64,000 nt of DNA, taken from contig JANQND010000002.1 in assembly GCA_028279765.1 (NCBI GenBank), positions 1-64,000 on the forward strand, written 5' to 3'. Positions 56,501 to 64,000 of this stretch are shown in pieces. The position numbers were made by a program, and so were the translations under genes. The DNA comes from Candidatus Nanoarchaeia archaeon. GTDB taxonomy: Archaea; Nanobdellota; Nanobdellia; Woesearchaeales; WJIZ01. The notes under the pieces were generated by a model. That model worked only from the letters and a program-made list of their open reading frames with translations. It was not told the origin of the DNA and did not search any database. Within the stretch, counting starts at the first letter, position 1. Each line of letters opens with the position of its first letter.

Positions 56501-56806
56501 ATGACAACCTGCGAGATGAAGGGATTTCTCTCTTTCCTCATTATGTGGTTCGTAAAAAAGAAACCCATGAGCGGAACCGAGATTGCCCTGGAGATAGAAA
56601 AGCGAAAAGGAACCAAGCCTAGTCCCGGCACTATTTATCCTGCACTCAAAGATCTCAAAGATAAAGAACTATTATCCATAGACAAAGAAAAAAGATATTC
56701 CTTAACCAAAAAAGGAGAAAAAGAATTAGAAACTCATCTCAATATGTTCTTTAAGACCTTCTGTGATGTGGATGAGATGAAGAGTTGCTGCGGCGGGCAT
56801 AAATAG
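56501..56806 (+). CDS. PadR-family transcriptional regulator
   Basis: KGFLSFLIMWFVKKKPMSGTEIALEIEKRKGTKPSPGTIYPALKDLKDKELLS...RYSLTKKGEKEL; C-terminal SCCGGHK; ORF track start is GTG 56480. Confidence 0.9.
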   Translation: MTTCEMKGFLSFLIMWFVKKKPMSGTEIALEIEKRKGTKPSPGTIYPALKDLKDKELLSIDKEKRYSLTKKGEKELETHLNMFFKTFCDVDEMKSCCGGHK

Positions 56807-58450
56807 TCAAATCACATCAAACAATTCACTCAAATTCAGCTCAAACCCTGAAACAGGAACATCCAGTTCCCAATTAGACAATACCTGAGGAGAAATCTCT
56901 CCAATATAGGCAACTTTCTTACCCTTAACAACAACCCTACCTATTCTGCCAGCAATAAACGAGGGATGCTCAGCAGCAATAATCGAATACTCAACACCAA
57001 TCATTCGAAATAAATAATCCAGAATCTGCTTGCTTCGGGTATAATCTGCCTGCTCTGAGCAAAGCAAACAAGCCAAACGCTCCTGCTCAACCACGCCCGT
57101 ATCAGACTGGCCTTTCTTGAAAATACTGCCCAGAGAATAAATATGCTGCGGATACTCGTGATGTTTATTCGAGCGCAATACCTCTAAAAGTAAAGGAATA
57201 TTCCAGGCAGATAAAACACTAAACTCCTTATTCAAAGCATTAGACAATGAGATTAAAGGAACCGAACAATTCATCAACGTAGTCTGATAATCTTTATTGG
57301 TAATATGATAGGTCTTGCACTCCAATAATCCAACCCCAGCTAATATGTCAGAAACCTTGCGGCAAAAAATCGTAAACGGTTTCTCTGCTCCAATAGTTGA
57401 AACCTTAGGAATAACCTCAGGAATATTCTCATACCCATAGGCAATCGCAATATCCTCTGCTAAATCAATAGGATGCAGTACATCTGCGCGGTAAGAAGGA
57501 ACCAAGGCTTTTCCTTTGGAATATCCATGCCCCATCTTACCTAATAACTCCTTCACCTGAGCCTCAGAAAGCTCAATACCAAGGCGCTTACTAAGGTAAC
57601 CCAAATCAAAAGCAAGAGGTGTAGCAGAAAGATCAGGAGAAACCATTTTCTTACCGTACATTTCAATCTCCATGGAATAAATTTCTCCTCCCATATCAGC
57701 AAGCGCAGTCACAATCATGTTCAGGCACGTAGACAAAACCGAATAATCAAATCCAGAGCATTCAATAAACACATCCCTTGTATCCAATCCGATCTTTCCC
57801 ACTTCATGCGAATTAATAATAGGAGGCATAGACAAAATCTGATCGTTAGCATCAACAAAGAGAGGAAACTTGGGTTTCCCCTCCAGCAAATGCCCATAAT
57901 CCTTGCCAGTAGGATGCGAAGACAATACCTGTAGCCCGCTCATCTCCTTCGAAGACTCCAGCGGCCTGAAACGAATATCCTTTGGTGCCAAAGCCTTGAA
58001 GCGAATAGGCGTCTGGATCTTTTCGAAAGGATACACCCCAATTGCAACCTTTTTTCGATTACGGCCATACGTAATATGCAGTTTTTCCTGAATCTGAATG
58101 ATCTCTTTTATTTTCTCATCATCAAAACGAAGACCTTTTACTAAAGCACAAGCAGTATACGGACGAACAGCCTTAACCGAGCTCTCCACAATAACCTTAT
58201 GGTTTGACTTCTTCACTGCATATTCTCGCAAGCCTGTTTTCACACCAATAAAGCTTGAAAATGCACGCGCAAATCCCTGCTCAGAGAGCATATCGGGCCT
58301 GTTAGGAAAAATCTCTACTTTAATCTCCGATTTCGTCAGCTCATCAAGGTCAGTACCCAGATAACTAATACGGTCCCGAAGCTGTGCATCAGGAATGCTC
58401 TTCCCAACCAGCTTTTCAAATTCCGCTCTGTTAAGGGTTACAGTAGGCAT
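56807..58450 (-). CDS. pheT: Phenylalanine--tRNA ligase beta subunit
   Basis: MPTVTLNRAEFEKLVGK, KVEIFPNRPDMLSEQGFARAFSSFIG, YRADVLHPIDLAEDIAIAYGYENI. Confidence 0.96.
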   Translation of the reverse strand: MPTVTLNRAEFEKLVGKSIPDAQLRDRISYLGTDLDELTKSEIKVEIFPNRPDMLSEQGFARAFSSFIGVKTGLREYAVKKSNHKVIVESSVKAVRPYTACALVKGLRFDDEKIKEIIQIQEKLHITYGRNRKKVAIGVYPFEKIQTPIRFKALAPKDIRFRPLESSKEMSGLQVLSSHPTGKDYGHLLEGKPKFPLFVDANDQILSMPPIINSHEVGKIGLDTRDVFIECSGFDYSVLSTCLNMIVTALADMGGEIYSMEIEMYGKKMVSPDLSATPLAFDLGYLSKRLGIELSEAQVKELLGKMGHGYSKGKALVPSYRADVLHPIDLAEDIAIAYGYENIPEVIPKVSTIGAEKPFTIFCRKVSDILAGVGLLECKTYHITNKDYQTTLMNCSVPLISLSNALNKEFSVLSAWNIPLLLEVLRSNKHHEYPQHIYSLGSIFKKGQSDTGVVEQERLACLLCSEQADYTRSKQILDYLFRMIGVEYSIIAAEHPSFIAGRIGRVVVKGKKVAYIGEISPQVLSNWELDVPVSGFELNLSELFDVI

Positions 58451-58451
58451 T

Positions 58452-59984
58452 CTATTTCATCCACGCTTTCATTTCACGTAATTGCTTCAAATCATTTTTA
58501 TACAATTCACGAATATCAGAAATATTCCAATACTCTGAGATAATTCTTCCAAGCCCAAGGCCCCAGGCAAGCACCGGAACTTCTTTTCCCATCAACGGTT
58601 TCGTGACCTCTGCCCGAAAAACACCACATCCGCCAAGCTCAATCCATTTTTTCGTTACCGGATGCAGAACCTCTATCTCTGCCGAAGGCTCGGTATAGCC
58701 AAAATGCCCCGGGCGAATCCGCACATCAGGATACCCCATCTTCGTAAAAAACTCCCGTAAGTATCCCTTCAGGTGAGTAAAATTCGCATCAGGATCAACC
58801 ACGATTCCTTCTACCTGATAAAACTCAAATAAATGCTTGGGGTCAAGCGATTCATTACGAAAAACCTTCCCCACAGAAAAAAATTTCGAAGGGATCTGCG
58901 AATCCCTCAATCGGGCAATAGTCTGTGCAGAAAGTACTGTCGTATGCGTTCGCAGCAAGTTCTCTTTGGCAACATCAGGTGACCACTTCCCGCCCCAGCC
59001 GGAGCTTCCGGTATCCCCTCCATTCTCATGCACATCTTTGATTTTTTTAGCAATAGGGGGCAAAGTACCTGATGCAGGATCCTTAATATAAAACGTATCC
59101 TGTTCCTCACGAGCAGGATGATCCTGCGGAACAAACAGGCTGTCCAGATCCCAAAAACTCGTCTGAACCATGTTTCCGCTCATTTCCTCAAATCCCATCT
59201 CCAGCCAGATTTTTCGGATATAATCCACTGCCTGGCTCACGAAATGCCGCTTGCCACCTGAAATCGCAGGAACATTGATAGAAACATCATACTCTCTGAA
59301 TGTCTTTCCTTTCCACTTGCCGGTCTTCAGCATAGAGGAAGTTAATTTATCTTCAACTTTGCCGGAAACTTTTACCGTCTTCAGTTTTTTTCCAAGGTCA
59401 GTGAGTGTAATAATTTTCTGTGAGCTAACATTCAGCGCAACAATGCCCTTTCTTTTCTTCAACTCAGAAAAAGCAAACTTTTCTTCCTCAGCAAGCGAAG
59501 AAGGGTCAAGGGGAAATTTTTTCTTCAGAAACTTCTCCTCCAGCGTCTCCTTTGAAACCAAACCCTTACCAGCATCAGTAAGAGAAATCATCATTTCTTT
59601 TTCTTTAGAAATATCAATCGCAGCCTTTCGTTTAAGCAGCCCAATGCAGATATTCACTTCCGCAGAATCCAGCCCTGCTTTCTTGCTAATCTGAGAGATT
59701 CCTAAAGGAGTAGAACTCAGTGCAGACAAAAACCTACGCTCAGGAAGACCCTTTTTCTGATAATCAGTACCATTCTTCCCTAATTCAATTAATTCTTTTT
59801 TCTCATCAGTAATGGATAATGCTTTCCTATTCGAAAGCCACTGCAAAGCCCGCATAGCCTCCACAATACTCAATTTGGATTTCTGCGCAAGCTCAGCAAG
59901 GGACATTCCTGTAGCTAAATACGGCACTACCTTGCGCTCAAGAGGATGTAGATTTTTTGCAATATTCTGAATATCCGAACTCAT
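58452..59984 (-). CDS. pheS: Phenylalanine--tRNA ligase alpha subunit (alternative GTG start at 60005)
   Basis: Winged-helix N-terminus; FEEMSGNMVQTSFWDLDSLFVPQDHPAREEQDTFY, GLGLGRIISEYWNISDIREL; TATA-like cttttaaag ~27-34 nt upstream of ATG 59984. Confidence 0.94.
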   Translation of the reverse strand: MSSDIQNIAKNLHPLERKVVPYLATGMSLAELAQKSKLSIVEAMRALQWLSNRKALSITDEKKELIELGKNGTDYQKKGLPERRFLSALSSTPLGISQISKKAGLDSAEVNICIGLLKRKAAIDISKEKEMMISLTDAGKGLVSKETLEEKFLKKKFPLDPSSLAEEEKFAFSELKKRKGIVALNVSSQKIITLTDLGKKLKTVKVSGKVEDKLTSSMLKTGKWKGKTFREYDVSINVPAISGGKRHFVSQAVDYIRKIWLEMGFEEMSGNMVQTSFWDLDSLFVPQDHPAREEQDTFYIKDPASGTLPPIAKKIKDVHENGGDTGSSGWGGKWSPDVAKENLLRTHTTVLSAQTIARLRDSQIPSKFFSVGKVFRNESLDPKHLFEFYQVEGIVVDPDANFTHLKGYLREFFTKMGYPDVRIRPGHFGYTEPSAEIEVLHPVTKKWIELGGCGVFRAEVTKPLMGKEVPVLAWGLGLGRIISEYWNISDIRELYKNDLKQLREMKAWMK

Positions 59985-60042
59985 CTGTACGTACTGATAT
60001 TTCACTTCACTTTAAAAGATTAACTTTCAAATCAGTTAGTTA

Positions 60043-60132
60043 GGCAACAACAATGGCGTAGGCGAGCTTAGTCTCTAAGCTCGAAATTTTGCCTGCGGCA
60101 AAATTGGCCTACCTGCCATTATTGTTGTTGCC
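60043..60132. repeat. Nested T-shaped palindromic element (outer stem enclosing two hairpins)
   Basis: GGCAACAACAATGGC/GCCATT(att)GTTGTTGCC, GTAGGC/GCCTAC, inner GAGCTTA-gtctc-TAAGCTC and AATTTTGCC-tgc-GGCAAAATT. Confidence 0.85.
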
Positions 60133-60198
60133 GTACGAAAACATAACAACTCTCCACATATCTATATTATTGTTGCCAAAAAAATAATAAACAATCTT

Positions 60199-61071
60199 TT
60201 ATGTACTATCCAATTGGTCAATAAACAACTCACCCTTCTTCCTTTTCTTCTTTGCAAGGGTTTCAATAATATAGTCACTATATTCCTGCGCCTCATCCTT
60301 AAATTCGCCTAAATAATTAGCACCTACCATAAAATAATCAATAAACCCGTCAACATCCTTCTTCTTAATGACAGAATACAACTCCTTGCAGGTGTCCATA
60401 TACGTCTTAATCGCCTTTTCACTATACGGGTTATGCGTTCCGATATGCGCATACAGGTGCGGCTCCTGATTCAAAATTCGGCCAACCATATCCATACGCA
60501 GCTTATAGATAGGAGAGCCGAAGTCCTCGCTCTCCATCACATCAATATCCAGCTCCTTCAATACGTGGCTCATAGTAATCGAGCTAAAATGAGTAACTGC
60601 CTGTACTACCGACATCATCTTATCATGCTTTTGTGCAGAAGTAACCTTGATTTTCGCTCCTTCTTTCAAGAAAAGAGAAGTAAGCCACCCCTGCCATTTA
60701 TTGCCGCGACCGGGACAAATCACCATGGTTTGGTTTCGCATGCTCGATACACTCGGGCCAAACACCGGATGAAGCCCGAGCACCTCAGAAGGGGAATGTT
60801 CAAGCATCAACTCAATAGGCTCTTCCTTAATAGAAGTCAAGTCTGTCAATAACGCATCAGATCGAACATGAGGAGCTATACGCTTGATCACAGACTCCAA
60901 AGCATCCATGGGAACAGAAATAATCACCACATCTCCCTTTGCTGCAGCCTCTTCCATAGAAACAGCAGTTTTTCGGCCGCTCAGAATAACCGTGCAGCCG
61001 TGTCGCTCAAAAAAATGCTTAAACCATTGACCCATTGCACCGGTCCCGCCAATAATGCTTATCGTAGTCAT
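60199..61071 (-). CDS. tyrA: Prephenate dehydrogenase
   Basis: ISIIGGTGAMGQWFKHFFERHGCTVILSGRK, GLHPVFGPSVSSMRNQTMVICPGR; in aro operon. Confidence 0.88.
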   Translation of the reverse strand: MTTISIIGGTGAMGQWFKHFFERHGCTVILSGRKTAVSMEEAAAKGDVVIISVPMDALESVIKRIAPHVRSDALLTDLTSIKEEPIELMLEHSPSEVLGLHPVFGPSVSSMRNQTMVICPGRGNKWQGWLTSLFLKEGAKIKVTSAQKHDKMMSVVQAVTHFSSITMSHVLKELDIDVMESEDFGSPIYKLRMDMVGRILNQEPHLYAHIGTHNPYSEKAIKTYMDTCKELYSVIKKKDVDGFIDYFMVGANYLGEFKDEAQEYSDYIIETLAKKKRKKGELFIDQLDST

Positions 61072-62339
61072 TCTTCAATCCGAAAGGAACACCCCAATGC
61101 ATTCATTTTGGAAACAAACAAAGGAAATGTAACATCAAGAGCATCAGCATTTTTAATACTAGTGATTCCGCTTGCGCCAAGCCCTGCACAGCCCAGTGCC
61201 ATAATTGCCCGATGGTCCAGATGGCCATCAACGGAAGTACCAACCAAAGAAGATTTCCGAACAACTAGCCCATCTTCTCTCTCTTCAATCTGAGCACCAA
61301 GTTTTCGAAGCTCAGAGCACATAACCGAAATCCGGTCCGTCTCCTTAATGCGCGCCTGCGCAACATTTATCAATCGGGTCTCGCCGGAAGCAAAGCATCC
61401 CAAAACCGCCATCACCGGCAGCAGATCAGGCGTATCATTCAGATCCATCTCAACGCCTTTAAGCGAAGAAGGCGTAACAGCAAGTGAACCATCAACCCAC
61501 CGTATATCAGCTCCCATTTGCTGCAAAAAAGAAATTATTCGCTTATCACCCTGCGAATCATCAGGATCAAGACCTGAAAAAGTAAGTGATGAGCCCGTAA
61601 CCAAAGCAGCACACAGAGGAAACGCAGCAGAAGACCAGTCTGCAGGGATTGTTTTCGAAAACCCGGGATACGATTGCCCTCCGCTCACAGAAAACGTCGT
61701 TAAATGTTTGTGAGAGTAAGCAATATTCAACTCATCCAACCATCCTAACGTCATCTCCACATACGGCTTCTCATGCAAATCAGTAACCGTAATCACTGTA
61801 TCATCTGAAAGTAACGGAGCAACCATCAGCAAACTCGTCAGATACTGTGACGTCTTTCCTGAAACCGTAACCTCTTCACCTCTTAAAGGACCCCCTACTT
61901 TCAGAGGAGCGCAGCCATTCCCCTTAACGCTCTTAGCAGCTCCTCCTAACGACTCCAACGCATCAAGCAAAGGCTGCATAGGACGGGATCGAAGAGACTC
62001 ATCTCCATCTAATCTTGTAGTCCCAGGACCCAACGCAGCAATGGAGCTAAATATGCGAAGCGATGTTCCGGAATTGCCAAGGTCAATGGAATCAACTGAA
62101 TTAATGTCCTTTCCAACACCAGTACATTCCCATTTATTTCCTCTCTTACTTACCTTCAACCCTAAAGCCTGAGCAGCAAACAAAGCAGACAAAGTATCTG
62201 CAGACTCCAAGGGGTTATGAATAACAGACTTCTCAGAACTCAGCAAAGCAAATGCAAGTGCTCGGATAGTGTGCGATTTAGACGAAGGTATAGCAATAGA
62301 TCCACTAAGACCAGAGGTCTTCTCCACAGCAAGTTTCAT
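61068..62339 (-). CDS. aroA: 3-phosphoshikimate 1-carboxyvinyltransferase (EPSP synthase)
   Basis: SGSIAIPSSKSHTIRALAFALLSS, DLGNSGTSLRIFSSIAAL, RLDGDESLRSRPMQPLLDAL, RIKETDRI. Confidence 0.96.
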   Translation of the reverse strand: MKLAVEKTSGLSGSIAIPSSKSHTIRALAFALLSSEKSVIHNPLESADTLSALFAAQALGLKVSKRGNKWECTGVGKDINSVDSIDLGNSGTSLRIFSSIAALGPGTTRLDGDESLRSRPMQPLLDALESLGGAAKSVKGNGCAPLKVGGPLRGEEVTVSGKTSQYLTSLLMVAPLLSDDTVITVTDLHEKPYVEMTLGWLDELNIAYSHKHLTTFSVSGGQSYPGFSKTIPADWSSAAFPLCAALVTGSSLTFSGLDPDDSQGDKRIISFLQQMGADIRWVDGSLAVTPSSLKGVEMDLNDTPDLLPVMAVLGCFASGETRLINVAQARIKETDRISVMCSELRKLGAQIEEREDGLVVRKSSLVGTSVDGHLDHRAIMALGCAGLGASGITSIKNADALDVTFPLFVSKMNALGCSFRIEE

Positions 62340-63400
62340 GATATCAGCTTTTGTGCAAAAAGGGCATCAACAAGAGTAATCGCGGTCATGCTCTCTATCA
62401 CCGGAACCATGCGCGGACATAAACAGGGGTCATGTCGCCCCTGCACGGAAATATTTTTCCGCTTGCCGTTCACGTCAATCGTTGATTGCTCTTTGCCAAT
62501 AGAAGAAGGGGGTTTAATTGCAGCACGAAACACAATCTGCTCCCCGTTAGAAATGCCGCCGGAAATACCGCCGGCATTATTTGTCTTCAAATGCACCTTT
62601 CCTTTTTCACCGATATCAAACTCATCATTATTCTCTGAGCCTTTAAGTACCGCTGACCCAAAGCCCATGCCAAACTCAATACTTTTGACCGCACCAATAG
62701 AAACAATAGCGTGCGATAGCTTTGCATCAAGCTTTTCAAAAACAGGATCGCCTAAACCTATCGGGCAACTATTCACCACGCACTCCACAATGCCCCCCAA
62801 AGAATCACCTTCTTCCTTTGCTTTCTCAATCTCAGAGAGCATCAGTTTAGCAGCATTCTTATCCGGACATCGAACAGGATTTTTCTCAATCACCTTATAA
62901 TCAATCGTCTCTGCTTTGACCTCGTGCACCTGTAAAGTATACGCGATTACACGAATATCATGCAGTGATAAAATTTTCTTTGCAATTGCGCCCGCAGCGA
63001 CACGAGCCAAAGTCTCGCGACCTGACTGACGACCGCCTCCGCGATAATCCCTGTGGCCATATTTTTTTTGAAAAGTATAGTCCGCATGACCAGGCCGATA
63101 CAAATCCTTGATATGCTTATATGCAAAAGGGTCTGCATCCTTATTATACACAACCAAACAAATAGGAGAGCCGATTGTTTTGTCCTCAAAAATTCCGCAA
63201 AGAATCTCTACCTTATCTTTTTCGGAGCGGGAAGTCGTTGCTTTGCTCTGTCCTGGTCTCCTGCGATCTAATTCCTTTTGAATCTCCTGCTTCTTCAAAG
63301 AAATCCCAGCAGGAACACCGTCAATCACTACTCCAACAGCTGGGCCATGCGATTCGCCAAACGTAGTAACCCGAAAAAATCGTCCGAATGTATTACTCAT
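62336..63400 (-). CDS. aroC: Chorismate synthase
   Basis: GRFFRVTTFGESHGPAVGVVIDGVPAG, RPGQSKATTSR, RPGHADYTFQKKYGHRDYRGGGRQSGRETLARVAAGAIAKK. Confidence 0.97.
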   Translation of the reverse strand: MSNTFGRFFRVTTFGESHGPAVGVVIDGVPAGISLKKQEIQKELDRRRPGQSKATTSRSEKDKVEILCGIFEDKTIGSPICLVVYNKDADPFAYKHIKDLYRPGHADYTFQKKYGHRDYRGGGRQSGRETLARVAAGAIAKKILSLHDIRVIAYTLQVHEVKAETIDYKVIEKNPVRCPDKNAAKLMLSEIEKAKEEGDSLGGIVECVVNSCPIGLGDPVFEKLDAKLSHAIVSIGAVKSIEFGMGFGSAVLKGSENNDEFDIGEKGKVHLKTNNAGGISGGISNGEQIVFRAAIKPPSSIGKEQSTIDVNGKRKNISVQGRHDPCLCPRMVPVIESMTAITLVDALFAQKLIS

Positions 63401-63417
63401 ATCCTCATCGCCTCAAC

Positions 63418-63930
63418 CTAAAAATGAGCAGCAATCTCATCTGCAATCTGCTGTGCTGACCTCCCATGTGCAACAACAGTAACGTCTGCTGCCTGCTCAT
63501 ACAGAGGCGATCGCTCCTTAAAAAGCTTTTCAAAGCGATCAGGTGCGTCTGCACCTGAAAACAGGGACGTCTTTAACTGGGTAATGCGATCAAATAAGAC
63601 CGATTTTTCTTCCTTAATATATACGACAGTACCTAAAGAACGAATGAGTTCACGGCTCTTCAAAAGAGAAAGGGAACCCCCTCCTACTGCAATAACACAA
63701 TTGTCCCTTTCCTTCATCGACTCCAAGGCAGTAAACTCAAGCTCCCGAAAATAGTTCTCTCCATGCCTGGAATAAATCTCCTGAAAAGGAATTTTCCTGC
63801 CATGCTCTCTCTGATACAATTGTTCAATGACCATGTCCAAATCAATGAATTCCATCTTCTGCAGGCGAGCAAGAAGGGAACCTACCGTCGATTTTCCCAC
63901 AGCCTTAAATCCGATCAAAACAATATTCAT
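63418..63930 (-). CDS. aroK: Shikimate kinase, bacterial (P-loop AroK) type
   Basis: MNIVLIGFKAVGKSTVGSLLARLQKMEFIDLDMVIE, VIAVGGGSLSLL, RSPLYEQAADVTV. Confidence 0.9.
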   Translation of the reverse strand: MNIVLIGFKAVGKSTVGSLLARLQKMEFIDLDMVIEQLYQREHGRKIPFQEIYSRHGENYFRELEFTALESMKERDNCVIAVGGGSLSLLKSRELIRSLGTVVYIKEEKSVLFDRITQLKTSLFSGADAPDRFEKLFKERSPLYEQAADVTVVAHGRSAQQIADEIAAHF

Positions 63931-64000
63931 TATTCCACCATATACTGCAGGACGCAGTCTTCCATAAACAGAGGGTCTGCTTTTTTCCCGGTCCACAGCG
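63930..64000 (-). CDS. C-terminal end of an upstream CDS, possibly shikimate dehydrogenase (truncated by window)
   Basis: Minus-strand frame ...LWTGKKADPLFMEDCVLQYMVE* ending in TAATG overlap with aroK start; LWTGK resembles AroE C-termini. Confidence 0.5.
   Translation of the reverse strand, partial: LWTGKKADPLFMEDCVLQYMVE

Noticed and set aside
60043-60177. T-shaped element as a pheS leader riboswitch/attenuator
   Set aside because: A TATA-like cttttaaag lies between the element and pheS, placing the likely transcript start downstream of it; kept as an element but not called a leader.
1-64000. CRISPR arrays, tRNA genes, transposases, integrases
   Set aside because: None recognised by eye; no regular spacer repeats and no cloverleaf with TTCRANNY seen. 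A tRNAscan/minced/ISfinder run would be needed to exclude them.

Overview
Archaeal chromosome segment (TATA boxes about 25-35 nt upstream of starts, many leaderless genes, archaeal ribosomal protein order, archaeal PheS/PheT). It looks like an uncultivated, possibly DPANN-type archaeon, but taxonomy is inference only. Four blocks: (1) ~1-32 kb, a surface-polysaccharide/glycan island with sugar nucleotidyltransferases, SDR epimerases/decarboxylases, two UDP-glucose dehydrogenases, GT2/GT4/GT39-type glycosyltransferases, a Wzx-like flippase, an RfbF/RfbH-type CDP-3,6-dideoxysugar module, a radical SAM/SPASM protein, an FrhB-like protein and a RuBisCO-like protein. (2) ~32-37 kb, a ribbon-helix-helix/nucleotidyltransferase fusion, an orphan 5S rRNA on the minus strand, a Cys-rich membrane protein, a GNAT-like protein and a primase. 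(3) ~37-55 kb, the ribosomal protein super-operon (L3 to L15, SecY, DUF106/EMC3-like), interrupted by an AT-rich patch of small genes before L34e/L14e. (4) ~55-64 kb, a YceI lipoprotein, a PadR regulator paired with a short Cys-rich ORF missing from the ORF track, pheST, and a tyrA-aroA-aroC-aroK-(aroE) operon. Strongest leads: a RuBisCO-like protein that has lost key RuBisCO residues and is translationally coupled to a sugar nucleotidyltransferase; an RHH DNA-binding domain fused to a degenerate sugar nucleotidyltransferase next to helically phased TATC repeats; a 90-bp T-shaped, ITR-like nested palindrome between tyrA and pheS; and a PriS primase fused to a PriL-CTD-like domain lacking the Fe-S cysteines. 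All assignments are by eye; no searches were run.
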